Shown piece after piece: positions 33,566-45,360 of a DNA stretch of 64,000 nucleotides. The position numbers were made by a program, and so were the translations under genes. The notes below the pieces were generated by a model. That model had not been told where the DNA came from. It searched no databases and saw only the letters and a list, made by a program, of their open reading frames with translations. How positions within the stretch are numbered: the stretch's first letter is position 1; every line of letters starts with the position of its first letter. Origin of the DNA: Nepenthes gracilis (Eukaryota; Streptophyta; Magnoliopsida; Caryophyllales; Nepenthaceae); contig BSYO01000005.1 of assembly GCA_033239525.1 (NCBI GenBank), positions 1,832,001-1,896,000 of the forward strand, in the 5' to 3' direction.

Positions 33566-34459
33566 TTCATCATGCAAGGGCCGAACTTGATTTCATCTTA
33601 AGGCCGATTTACTTTTCTTATTACATTTTTCGGTCAACTAGCGTTGACCGAATTATAAGAACCTGATGACTGAAATTTCCTATGTTCCAGAATCTGGGCC
33701 GTTACAGGCCATGATATAGTATAAACCCTATTGTTGGGATCATTTCTAATAGCTTAAGCTTATGAGAGTAGTCACTTTTAGTATCTAAGAATATTAAGCA
33801 TCCTCTCTAGGCTATTTCACCTCTGGAAAAGCAGTGCTTAAGTAGAAGAAACAGTGCTTGAGCTAAATAAATGGTAGGTTGCTTTTGGTTGTGATCCCAA
33901 CTGTGCCATGATCTAGTAGATTTCTTAGGTGCATTGAGGGCAAGATTGTATGATGAGGAAGTCACCAGGCACTCTGGCGTTGAGAGTCCTGAAGAAGCTC
34001 GTGAACTCAAAGGAGGGGTCCCCAACCTTTGAGCAGAGCCCAAGATGAGTTTGGAGAAGATGCTCGAGTATGTAAACATGCTCATCTGAGAGCAGGAGAA
34101 CGTGAAGAGGGCGGAGCAAGCATACAAGTACTTGAGCGAAGCAGCCCTTGGAAAGGCCAACAAGGATGCCATTGAGAGAGGACCATTCTACGGTAGGCTC
34201 CTTTGTGCCGCCAAATTATCTACCAGCAACAGAGGCAAAGTAGTGCTCTTAAAAGAGTTTCTGACAAGCGCTTGTTCCTTTTTGGGTGCAGGCAAAGCAG
34301 CCAAACAAGTGAATTTGCCATTTCCTCAAGGTTGCAGTGGGGCCCAAAAGCAACAAACTTTGATCCGAGCACGGCTAGAAGTGATGATGGCAGCTGCATA
34401 TATACAATCCAAGGCCTCTTTTTCAAAATTAGGTCATGGGTGGAAGTGGAGAAATGAGT

Positions 34460-36971
34460 TGTAAGGATGCCTCGGAATAATTAATTGCTTTTTTTTCATA
34501 ATTTTGGTGGATTGGTATAATTTCTGCTGCTACAAAGATACTTACTTAAGCCTTCTTAATCATCACCTCTGTTCCCTGCCGTGTACTATTACATGTTCAT
34601 TATATTAGGTTTGTGCTTTTAAGAGTCCGTCATTAATATGAAGTTGGAAATGAAAACCATTTTTCATGTTTTATTGGAGCCACTGAGATCCAGTGGGAGA
34701 AATTCTTCTCCAACCTATAATGCAAATTGAGAATCGAGACCTCCAAACTAAAAGTCATGCCTCATTAAGGGAATGTAGTGTTTACCCACTAGAGAAGCAA
34801 GAACTACAGGGAGAACTAATTTTGTCAAAGAATATGTAGTTGCGAGAAACTTCATCCTCTAGGATCCACAAAAGAAGCAACAGCATAAATGGGTACTAAA
34901 AGTAGTACTGCACCGAACTCATGCATCAAGCCGATGGTGGTGGTGAGAGCTCTGGTGGTGGTCATAGTGAGTTTGAGGATTCTGTGCATTCATATTGATC
35001 TACTTCTTTTGAGAGGGTGAGCACAAAGTCAACCACTGCCGATGTTGAAGCTGTCCCAAGCTTGTCTTTGGCATGTTCTCGAGGAAGGATGTTTTCTCTA
35101 GACAGATGTCGGATCACTTCCTTTACATTCGTATTCATTGGAGTTTTCTACTAGTAGTTTAGTTCTTATCTGATATAATTAACTAACTACTTTTCTACTC
35201 GTAGTTTAGTTCTTATTTGATGTAATTAACTAACTACTGCCTTAATAGATTGATGGTGAAATCTATCAGGGTTATAAATGTTTTTCCCTTTACTTTCCAG
35301 GTACATAAACCTTCATTTGCCTTTTTTTTTTTTTTTCTTTGGGGGTGTAAAACGCAACTATTCCAGAGAATCCTCCATACTTGAAGCATCGATGGAATGA
35401 AGAAAAAAACAGGTTTTGCTATGTGTATCCTCAACCTCCTATCCAATTTATTACAACAGATTTTGCTAATGTTATTCAATTATGCTACGCATTGTATATG
35501 TTTTGAGTAACTATGATGTGATTTAAACCTAGGGGGGGAAAGTGTTGTTCGAGTTTCCAACCACTCAATGTAGTTTAATCATTTTGGAATTACATCATTT
35601 TGGGTTCCAAACACTACTTTGAATTGTCTCTTTCCATTCCTGTTACTAAATTATGTTACAATGCTAGAGAAATAACAACTACATCGCTTTTATTTGAAAT
35701 TAAGATTAACATGATCAAATAACATTACATGGGAGATTTACATTCCTAATGTTTCCAAACAAACCCTCCTACATCCAACTAATTAGTTGCCAAGTTAAGC
35801 ATGCATCTCTCCCTGAATAAAGGGGTGTTCGAGCCTCATGGCATGGTAGTTGATAGTTTTTGATATCTTTCATTGCATCTTTTTCCCCAAAAAAAAAAAA
35901 AGAAAAACAAAAAAAATGTTACCTGTATCAACATAAGAAAGAAAGTCTCCTCTTGCAAGTCTAGAAATAAAAAATTGATTCTTTGAAGGAAGCTTCTCGA
36001 GCAGTTGTATGCTGAATGATTGATGGAGGGTATTTCAAATCCCCGGCTGATCAGGTTGATCTTCATTTGCTTCTACCTTTGTACCAGTGACTAACAGTCA
36101 AACTCCTTCAATGGGCAAGATGAACAGCAAGTCTTCCATCTGGCTGCAGCTGAAACAGAATGATATTGCAATTTCAGTGCACCAAGGGGAAAACATAATC
36201 TTTCCCGTAATTCAGGGACATAATTCATGACTCAATTCGTTGAACGACTGCTTGTGCTCATATATTTCTCAGCAGTTCACATCTGCATAATTCTCCTATA
36301 TTCAGAAGCTTGCCCAGAAGACTTTGTAGGTAAAAATGCCAACCAACTGATTCCCCGATGAATGCTTGTGCATTTTAAAATTGGTGCTCAGATCATTTTA
36401 TGTGAAATGAGAAGATCAATACAACCATTCATGAAGATCACATCCCAGCAGAAAGATTCATTTTTTTATTGGAATGATTCCAACAGTTTCAATTCCGTAA
36501 CTCGCCTTTTACTACAATTTCAAACCTCTCTGATGGAATACATCAACAAAGATAACAGCCCAGCAGAATGATTATATTTACTGTAATACTTCCTCAAAGA
36601 ATTGCAACACCATTCTCTCTTTCTACTGAAATTTCAAACCTTTCTGATTCAATGACCCACAACATTTTCCCAGTGGGTCATCATCGGTCACCCTAGCCTC
36701 AAAGGACCAAACTATCATCTCCAAATCACTTCTCTTCAGAATCCTCCTCATGCTTTCACCGTATTGAAATGCATCTTATCGGCCACGTAGTTCATTATCT
36801 CAACAAAAAAAAAACAAAAAATGCACAAATGATTCACCATAGCTATGATGACTCTAGATTCCCAAAAGACAGCTCTTGCGCTTTCCACCACTTGATTGAA
36901 AGGAAAAACCATGGCATGGGCTTGCTAAATATTACAAGGATAGAGATGCATGCGTTCTACTCATGTTTGTC
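34460..36971. other. Intergenic DNA and 3' region of BED/hAT gene
   Basis: No gene was recognised. A 45-bp tandem duplication (GTAGTTTAGTTCTTAT ... TAATTAACTAACTACT) lies at about 35150-35237. Loosely repeated blocks at 36430-36650 (CCCAGCAGAA, CAATTTCAAACCT) may be in the 3' UTR of the gene ending at 36972. Confidence 0.45.
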
Positions 36972-39946
36972 CTAAATATTTTCCTCCTCATCCTTTACTC
37001 CAAAAATTTCAAAATCATCAAAACCTGCACAGATAAAAATGGTAAGAAGAAATCAAATATACAGGCAATGCAGGCTTCACAAGACTGATATAGATTTCAA
37101 AACCAAACAACTGCTATTACCAGCACCCAATTCTTCGGCTTCATCAGTGGAAAGCGTTGTGTTTGATGAAGGTGGATCTAGTGCCATCCAGTCTGAACTG
37201 CCAAAATCTTCCAAGCATAATTCCTTACCTGCAATCCAATCACGGACACTAATGCTGTCAAATGAGATAGGGTCCACAATATCTTGTTCTTTGGTCGTGT
37301 CAGTCCTGTAAGAAGAATACATAATTAGTAAGAAAGAACAATTTACTTGCATTCTCCCTTCATTATTGATTACCAGTCACTGGTTTATGCTTACATTCGC
37401 CTTAGCCGCAGGTTGTATTGAGTGAAGACCAGATCAGTGAGTCGTTGATGCTCCAGACTGTTCTTTGTATCGTGTATTTGTTCGAATGGGATAAGATCAC
37501 GCTTATAGTGCATTAAACTGCATCTTTGACTGAGAATGCGGACAGCCAATCGTGCCAAATTAGGGCAGCCCCCTCCATATGTTGACCACCATTCAGCTGA
37601 AAAAGATAATAAACAAGAGATAATCACAAGCAGCAGCCAACATAGATAGTAGAAGCAAGCGATTAATAGCAGGTGCCCCCCCAAGGGACCCTGATTGCAG
37701 CAGCCAATGCAGGGTACAAACAATGGCTCAACCCTCACTAGAACTGGTGTCCAAATTATTTTCCAAAAGGAAATATAAATGGAGAAAAATAATCATGTCT
37801 TTCAAAAGAGGGATTTTGGATGATCTGTTCACCTCTGACACACACACACAGACACACACACACACAAAAAGCGCACCTAGGTTGAGGTGAAATGGGTCAG
37901 CAAGTACGTCTGGGAAAATGAGAAATCCAGCCTCCAATAGACAATAAAAACAAGAAGCAGCAAGGATTTTTGAGGATCAATTTCTATTTGTGTTTTCAAC
38001 TAGTAGGTGCTCCAAGAAGTATAGGAACCACGCAAGATAAGGTCCAGCTACCTGTTTTAAGTAATATCTGATGAAGGTACTCTTGGAACATAGATAAATT
38101 ATAAACACGGTGAAATCACTCTACCATCTGATACTGATTACTTACCAGGAATCACGGTGTCTCTGGCTCTGATTGCCATCTTCCGTCCAAAATCTCCAAC
38201 AGCATGTTTGTAAGAATTAAGCTCTTTGATGATTTTATCCTGCACTTTTGTATCAGGAACTAATCTCTCTATACAATCAAACATTCCTGAGACAAAGTCA
38301 CCATGCAAATCACCTTCGATGCTGTAAAAGAACTTTGGATTGAGATAGAAACCTGCAGCATGAAGAGGAAGATGCCTGCTTTGTGCCCACCTTTGATCTA
38401 TGATATTCCAATAGCCTAAATAATCTTCCTTCTTCACAAGTTCTTTCTTGATAATCTCTTTTGCTCGATAAATTCCAGCATAGATATATCCCATGGAAGG
38501 CTTGTTCTGACTACTGACAATTCTCAGAACTTGCAAAAGAGGGTTAGTTAAATGGACAATCAGTGTGCAGGAGGACCAAAACGAGTTGTCACTAATGGAA
38601 TCTAACAATGCCAATCCTCCTTCCTTTTTTGAATAAGGTGAGTCCACCCACTCCTGTGAGGTAACCAAGGCCTGCAAATTGTGTTTGTGTTCAACCATTC
38701 TTTTTAGTGTAGTGAAATTTGATACGGAACAGGTGCTTCTAGGTACTACTAGATCAACCCCAAAAGTACATCTCCGCATCATGTTTAGGACAACACTGTG
38801 ATTGTAAATGAACCTAGTTATGGATTTTGACTGTTCAAGTACAACTTTTATCCATTCAATTTTTCCAAAATCATCTAATATCAAATCTAAGGAACCAGCT
38901 GCACATGGAGCCCAGTATAGAGTAGGATAAGCATCGGATAGCTTTCTTCCTGCAACAACATACTGCTCTTCACTGCTAGTAATCACTTGCAACACATTTC
39001 TCACACCAACTTCTTCCACCACTTCCTTCAGCAGTTCAAAGAGTGTGTCAGATGAATTCGCTATGTTAGTTATGTCGGCAGACTTCAAAAACATGGTACC
39101 TTCGGGACAGTAAACTAAAAAGTTCGCCAATATCATTCCTTTATCTGTGCACCATTCTTCTACCAAAATAGAACAACCAGTCCTTCCCCAGGTCCTTGCA
39201 TAATGATCAATTTGGGTCTTTCCTTCTTCAAGTAGACTCTTCAAAACACATCCCCGGAGGTCATGATATGATGGTGCCACAACACCCATTCCCTGAGAAG
39301 AAATTGCATCAATCAACTGCTGAAAGTAAATTGAATTTACAGCATCCAAAGGCACCCCAACATCATATAAGAACTGCACTATGGCCATGTGAACTTGACA
39401 GTCTGGCTTCTTGAATTCATATTCAATGCCATTAGCAGTAATGAGGTCAGTGCTTGCAGAAACCAGAGAATTTTTACTCGGTCGCCCTCTTTTCCTTTTC
39501 TCCCTGCCTCTACTGCTTGTACCTGCTTCGTGACTTACCATTAAGGTCGAACTAGGCTCAATTGCAATTGGATTTGCAATCAACTGAATGTCAGTGTTCA
39601 CTTCACACTGATTATTGTCATATGTGTCTATGTCATTAGAAGGTAGGTGGATGCCAGTAATCTCTTCAGCGAGCTTTTGCTTCTTTCTCTTCTTCACAAC
39701 CACACCATCTAAACTTTGTTGCATTAAAAGCCTAACATCCTGTTGAACTTGAAGACAACTAGATGCATTACCCTTTTGACCAGCTAGATGTTCCTTGATT
39801 CTATGAATCCCACCTCCCTTAAATAATTTTCCACAATAAATACACTTAAGCTGTACTCTATCACCATTCTTAAACATCTGAACATGCTTCCACGCTGGGT
39901 CATGTTTTTGAGGTGTAATGGGTACCGGTTGCAAACCAGAAGCCAT
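36972..39946 (-). CDS. BED zinc finger / hAT-transposase-derived protein, 4 exons
   Basis: Exons on the minus strand are 39946-38146, 37596-37395, 37305-37121 and 37024-36972. All introns are GT-AG and phases agree (total 2241 nt, 746 residues). An N-terminal BED-type zinc finger (DPAWKHVQMF ... LKCIYCGKLFKGGGIHRIKE, about residues 15-65, C-X2-C with His) binds DNA. A basic RKRGRPSK nuclear-localisation or AT-hook-like motif follows. A DUF659 region comes next (about 230-380), then a hAT C-terminal dimerisation segment across exon 2 (AEWWSTYGGGCPNLARLAVR ... LEHQRLTDLVFTQYNLRL), and an acidic tail. I chose MASGLQPVPITPQKHD over an in-frame ATG 13 codons upstream because it is the usual family start. 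There are no stops and no terminal repeats, so it looks like a domesticated hAT transposase acting as a nuclear DNA-binding protein. A 5' UTR intron (about 40378-40011) is likely. Confidence 0.92.
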
Positions 39947-40010
39947 TATTATTGTAGCTTGAATATCATAGTGGGAACTACACATCCAAACGAAAAGTCA
40001 CTGTCAACTG

Positions 40011-40378
40011 CATAAATTATAAAGCATTTTCACTCGACAAAGTGACAATGTCATTGCTGACATCAATTTGTTTGGTTCGGTAATGAGTATAACACTGTAT
40101 AGTCAGATTAAAATTGCCCTAAATAGTTTATAAACGTCTGATTAGTTCTTCCCTCACAAATTCCTACTAATTTTCCTCTCATTTTGGAGGCCAAAACGTC
40201 CAAAACTAAGTGAGACACGATGTGGGCAAACAATACTATCAAAAACAACATACCGAGAAAGATTTTTTTCCCCTGCCCATAATTGGCATATAGGCGAAGA
40301 AATCATTGATATTACCATCAGCAAAAAATGGAGAAAAAAAATTGAAAACGGTTTAAAGAAATACTAAACAACATACTT
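40011..40378 (-). other. Possible 5' UTR intron of BED/hAT gene
   Basis: On the minus strand ACAAATACAA/GTATGTTG near 40378 looks like a donor and TTTATGCAG/TTGACAG near 40011 an acceptor. The GC-rich segment upstream (40380-40440) would be the first non-coding exon. Confidence 0.4.
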
Positions 40379-40664
40379 GTATTTGTCCGTGCCACGCTTG
40401 CGCCTCGAAGGAAGGGGCAGAGAGCGAGGGCCGAGTCATGGACGAGGAATAGGTATTAAACTACGAAGAAAGATCGGTGGGTTCAACCGGATGAACCGGT
40501 TAGGGCATCGGTCTGTGGGCCTTGTTTAGACTTATTTCAGCTCCTCGTTTCACCGGCTAATCCGGTCTTACGGGGTCAATCAAACAATGGCTCAGTTTCA
40601 CCCGTTAGACCGGCTACGGCAAAAAAGAAACCGAAACACCCGGTTGCCCCTATGTACTGCAACT

Positions 40665-40792
40665 AATGACTGAAGCGACCGACCGACCAGCCGGCATCTT
40701 TCTTCCCTAAACCGCCGATCCGCCCGCAACGAATGACTGAAGCGACCGACCGACCAGCCGGCATCTTTCTTCCCTAAACCGCCGATCCGCCC
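40665..40792. repeat. 67-bp tandem duplication in promoter region
   Basis: Bases 40665-40725 and 40732-40792 are identical over 61 bp, starting AATGACTGAAGCGACCGACC and ending CGCCGATCCGCCC. The block is CCG-rich. It lies about 250-400 bp upstream of the presumed first exon of the BED/hAT gene. Perfect identity suggests a recent event. Confidence 0.92.
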
Positions 40793-40799
40793 TCGTTAT

Positions 40800-42469
40800 A
40801 CCAACAGCGAAGTTTCCCCCCCTTCGGCGCTTAAAAACACACAACGTGCTAGCCTGATTTTATCCTACCTGGTCATCGGTGCTTTCATTCTCCCCACTCT
40901 GTCGGAGTTGTGGAAGATTCATTTTTAATACTGCTAGTTTTTTCGGATGGATTAGATTAGCGTTACGATTATGCTCAAGAAAACTAATCTGTGTCGATTT
41001 AGTGTCTTCGGTTAGCCAATTGCCCAAATTCACAAATTCGGGCAAAAATTGATTTTGAGATCGAGTAAACTTTGCCCGTTAATTTATATTAGGGAATTGA
41101 CGCAGCAGTTGATTAATTTTTATTTATATATACATAAATTTTTTTGGTGCGACCAGATGAAACTGGCAGAAATTGGAAGCAAATGGAGTAAAGCATGATG
41201 AGAACGATAATGGAGTAACTTGATATACAATTGCACACAGAGTTTATAGTCCCAAGTCTGCAGTCAGAAAGAACCCCTCAAAAAAAAGTGGGGGAGTTGG
41301 GTTTCTTTTTAAAGATATTATACCTTCAAGATTAATCACTTATATCTATAAGTATGAATTAGAGAGTGATTCTAATATGATTTTACTAAGTATAGTTTAG
41401 ATAATAGACTACATTTTTTTTAATTTAATGATTAACTGTTATATTTATAGATATAAATTTAGTTGATAATTTTAAATAATTTTTATAAAAATACTATATT
41501 AACATAAAGCATCCTCTAATACTGGTATCTCTGACTTTAGTCAATGTTTGTTATAGTTTTAATAGACTAATTATTTGACTTAACTAATATTCAATATTAA
41601 TGAAACAAAAAATTAACTCAATATGGATGGTGAGTATCTAACTTGAGGGTCTACTCTACTTACTCACTTTTTCTAATCTGCTTTGGTCGGTTGATTTTTA
41701 AGTTAATTATACTCTGTCTCTTTTTATATTTTTTTTTTACAACTTAATTCATAATTAAATATGGACTAAAAATTGATTAGCTAAATTGAGAAATTTAGGA
41801 GACTAATAGACGGGTTGGCTACCCTCGTAGCCAAATTGGGCCATCAAGACTGGCCCATCTTGTCCATGGCCCAATCAAAACATTTTCATTTACTTCCTTG
41901 AAAATTTCTAACTTAAATATTTTGAATATTCTAAATTTTTCATGAAATTTTTAATTTTTTGAAGGAAAAAAAAAAAACAAATAGCATAATTTTAAAATTT
42001 TTACATCTCTTAAAGCTTCAACCCTCTTTCTCTTATAATTTGTTACAAATTGAAAGGAAAACTAATGCCGAATTTCATAATTTAAATAAAAAATTAATAC
42101 TTAAAAATTGGATGTAAAATAAATGATCCGATTGTTGACACAAAAAATAATGCCTTGATGGTAAGTCACTGTTCCCATTAGTTGATATACCCTCAGCCAC
42201 GAATTCAAATCCTTGTGGACATTCAATAAGTTGTTCCGCACTTACTAGGTGATGGGACAGGTTCGATTATTTTTTCTAATACAATAAACCTAAATTTTTA
42301 AATTATTATCACACATCTATAAATATTTTTTAAAAATTAGAAAAATAGTGATTGTTAATTACTCTTAATAGAAAAGAAAGAAAAAATATTCTTTTGATCG
42401 AGGTTGAAGATCAAGATTACCGTTTGAAAGTAAATATTATAGTGTTAGATAATGATTAAAAATTTGATG
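40800..42469. other. AT-rich intergenic DNA
   Basis: No gene was recognised. A tRNA-like stretch at about 42145-42290 (TGATGGTAAGTCACTG with a later ATTCAAATCC) faintly resembles a SINE head, but I could not confirm boxes or ends. Confidence 0.4.
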
Positions 42470-42650
42470 TGCATTTAAAAAATATATTTGATTTAATAGG
42501 TTATGGAATAAGTTTCGGATAGTTCAATCAAAAATCTTATCCGTCACAAATGCAAATAAGAGAGTGAGAGTCGGAATATGTTTTAATGATGATATTCGAT
42601 ATTCAAGCTAATAGTGTACTAGAAAAAATATAAGGTATAAGAAAAAAAAT
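42470..42650 (-). mobile_element. Tat-type LTR remnant
   Basis: The plus strand carries GTGAGAGTCGGAATATGTT and GATATTCGATATTCAAGCTA. This matches the LTR end block at 150-230 (GATATTCAAGTTAGAAATC) and its flanks. Only the U5-side portion is recognisable. Confidence 0.45.
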
Positions 42651-43689
42651 AAATATCACTTTCTGTTAGAAAAATGACTATGGGTTGAGGGTCCATGCAT
42701 GCAAATAGGCATGGGGGTCATGGCCATGCTAGCTCATATAATTGCTCCATAATCAATGCTGAAGTAAATGAGAAAAAATATCAATTTTGAACCATTAATA
42801 AAAAAGATGTAACTAGTTATTGAGCTTAATGAGTTTTTTTTTTTTAAAAAAAAAAACATAAATTTAAACCCTAGTGATTTACTAGTGAAATACTATCTTA
42901 ATTATTGCTTTTTAATTATTTATTTAGCAATTATTTTAATTAGATATTCAATCTACTGATATTGACATAATCGACTATAATTTAAAAATTTTAAAGCAAT
43001 ATTAACATAACACGTGAGATGATATAGATCAGATTGGCTCAAACAATAACCCGAATGTCAACATGTACTAGCATCTCATTGGTTGAGATATCTTAATGCC
43101 TTGGCCACTTTGATACTTTAATGTAGTCAATTGGCCACTTTGATACTCTTAATACCTTAATACATGATACCTTGACATCTCAATATTTTAATATATTTGG
43201 GCAGCCCAATCTATCCACATTTAGACATTAGCATGTGAATAATTAACACCACAAAAAATTATTGATATTTAGTGCTACAATTTGAAATATTAATATTTTC
43301 ATTTAGACCACTATCACTTGTCACATTACCATCGACACTTCTGGTAAATCCCCACCGCTGCCCCCCCCCTCCCCTAGACGCAGCTTAGATTAGATGTATT
43401 TAACGAATCATATTTGGGTCTTAAAATTATTTTTTAAATATATATATTTTTTAATATTTTATATTTAGATTTTATTTTTAAAAAATATTTATATTTGAAA
43501 TTTTTTTAATAAATAACTATTAGCAATACTTATGTAATAAAATGCTAACCCTAAGATATAAATACAATAATTAAGAGTGGCACAATAGACACTGTCATAC
43601 CCTTTAGCGTTGCTGCCCCCACGTTCTCTCATCCCCTATTGTGGTAAATTGGAAAAAATAACTTCAAATTCAACTTAAAAAAGTTCTAT

Positions 43690-43960
43690 CAAGACAACTA
43701 ATACGTTCTGAATTTAAGTTGTTAACAAATTGGGGTGCCATTAGGTCTTTGAGTCGAGTTGAAGCGGATCCTAATCTCCATATTTCTGAGCTTGGATTTT
43801 GAAAACCACAACTTAAAAAAGAGATGTCAAAAGATTTATGAGACTTACTTTTCAGTAAATATTTCAACATTTAAGTCAATTGCCTTTCTTATGAGATGAA
43901 AAATGTTAAGACAGAAAGTATGGAAAATAATGTAGGCAAAGAAAATTTGTGAGCTAATTC
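43690..43960 (-). mobile_element. Tat-type LTR remnant
   Basis: The plus strand carries CAAATTGGGGTGCCATTAGG, then GAGACTTACTTTTCAGTAAA and ATTTCAACATTTAAGTCAAT. These are in the same order as in 2977-3210 (CAAATTAGGGGGCCACTAA ... CAAGACCTACTATCCGATT ... GACGCTCAAATTAAAAATC). A chromovirus-like LTR begins just to the right at 43989. Confidence 0.5.
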
Positions 43961-43988
43961 GGAGGTTGCGCTTACCGTGAAGCGGCTC

Positions 43989-45360
43989 TATTACGAACTC
44001 GGATCAAATAAATTAATTTAAATAATTAATTATAATTTTTAAAATTTAAAATTTGAAATAATTTTAAACAAATAATACTAAATTCCAAAATTTGGGTGTA
44101 ACAAATCAAAATATACAATTCAACTAAAATTAAATCCATACAAGACCTCATTCAGACAATCGTTCGAACAAAATAAATACGACTTACTCTACAATCATTG
44201 TAATGGAAGTAACAATTTAATCAAAAATTATAATCAAATAAAATATAATATCCGAATTGTCCCTGAAATATAATCATGGACCTATACCCAGCCAATTTAT
44301 AATTCAAACATATTAAATACCAATTTAAACCATATTAAAATTTAAACTCACCAAATCAGATAAATGGCTGACATGATCATATATATACTCCTGCAACGCA
44401 TTCAAATTTTCTACTCTAAAAGATAAAATAGAAAAAATAAGTATAATATTCAGCAAATATCATATTTAAATAAATATAGTCCAATAAATTAGAGAAAATA
44501 TTAAATGGATAAAAATCCGTTCAAATGACAGAATAAATTCAAATCACCAATATAACAAATCTAATAAAATCTAAAATTTAAAATTTGAAATCCAATGATA
44601 GTCTTGTATATAAATCAAATATCTAAATTCAAAGTAATTATTCAAATCATAAAACAATTCTTATCGGGATGTATATATATAAACAAAACAAAAGTGATTC
44701 GAACCAATTTTAATAGGCAATTAGCCAATCTCAAGGTCCAATCCAAGTTCAAGTCTGAATCCATATCCCGATCAACTTGTGATTTTGGATAAAATTTGAT
44801 AGTCAAATGATCTAATAGTATGCAGAAGCCGAAATAACACCGCGACAGATAGTCCAAAAGTCCGAATCAAAGCATATAGTCAAAATCATTTGTACGAGAC
44901 ATATCAAGGCCTAATTGATGGCAAAATCGGCGAATGTCAAATCCAAATCAAAAATTCAAATCAAAGTTTAATACAAATAAATATAGAGACACAAATTATG
45001 TATCAAATTTGAGTTTCGATTATTTAAAAATTAGTTTGAAAAATGTTACACATAATCCCAATAAATTTATACAAAACTAAATGTAAATTAAGCCAACATG
45101 TATAGCCACTAATGTACTCTGTACCCATGGGTAGGTTGCTCACTATTGTTTGCCACCCACGATTTTGAGTACAATATTTAAACTTATTAGATATATTAGG
45201 ACGTCCAAATATATATATTAAGATCAAATCAAATTATCCAAATGGGAAAAATCACTACTCCAAACCTTTCTTACCGACGAAAAGAAATTTCTAAATAATA
45301 AATATCTCCCCGTTGAGAGTTGGCCAAACTATCTAATAATCCAAATCCAATGTAGTGACC
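43989..45360 (-). mobile_element. Left LTR (U5 side) of decayed chromovirus
   Basis: It aligns as a direct repeat with 48773 to about 50115. Shared runs include CCAAA(A/T)TT(T/C)GGGTGT, TGATAGTCTTGTA versus TGGTAGTCTCGTA, GTACACATAATCC-like and CAAACCTTTC(T/C)TAC, ending GTGA(C/A)CACGA. Divergence is high. The right LTR continues for another 1.2 kb beyond the match, so this copy seems to lack its U3 half. Confidence 0.6.

Larger units (their letters stand above)
31009..33711 (-). mobile_element. Solo LTR with GGCCA target duplication
   Basis: GGCCA at 31009-31013 is followed by TGTGACGGACCGG. The other end reads GGGCCGTTACA at 33706 followed by GGCCA at 33707-33711. The 5-bp target duplication and TG...CA ends define a 2693-bp LTR (31014-33706) without internal sequence. 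The TATA box TATAAATA (minus, 32841-32834) and the terminal GGTCCGTCACA-like U5 end suggest minus orientation and a Ty3/chromovirus-like origin. It sits in an intron-like interval of the activase pseudogene and contains three GCCGG-centred repeat fields. Confidence 0.88.
29640..34433 (+). pseudogene. RuBisCO activase (RCA) pseudogene, alpha-type 3' end
   Basis: Four exon-like blocks follow splice acceptors. The first (29640-29726, after TTCTTACAG) has GIWGGKGQGKSFQYEL with the Walker A motif. The second (30264 to about 30702, after AATGCAG) has KGKMCAVFINDLDAGAGRLG, GGTTQYTVNKQMVNATLMNI, then NGNIPIVVTSNDLHTL in a shifted frame. The third (33917-34192, after ATCTAG) has DFLGALRARLYDEEV and KYLSEAALGKANKDAIERG. 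The fourth (34292 to about 34433, after GGTGCAG) has GKAAKQVNLPFPQGC and TARSDDGSCIYTI. This is the AAA+ chloroplast chaperone that reactivates RuBisCO. The last block is the redox-sensitive alpha extension, with both cysteines present. The N-terminal half is missing. Stops (one before GIWGG, one before AEPKM, one before EQENVK) and frameshifts prove decay. Introns are kept, so it is a genomic duplicate rather than a retrocopy. Confidence 0.92.

Noticed and set aside
30754..33706. Solo LTR starting at TGTAAGACCTGG (30754)
   Set aside because: The flanking bases do not form a duplication; the start at 31014 gives a perfect GGCCA pair.
42145..42290. SINE-like tRNA-derived head
   Set aside because: A- and B-box resemblance is weak, and there is no clear 3' tail or target duplication.
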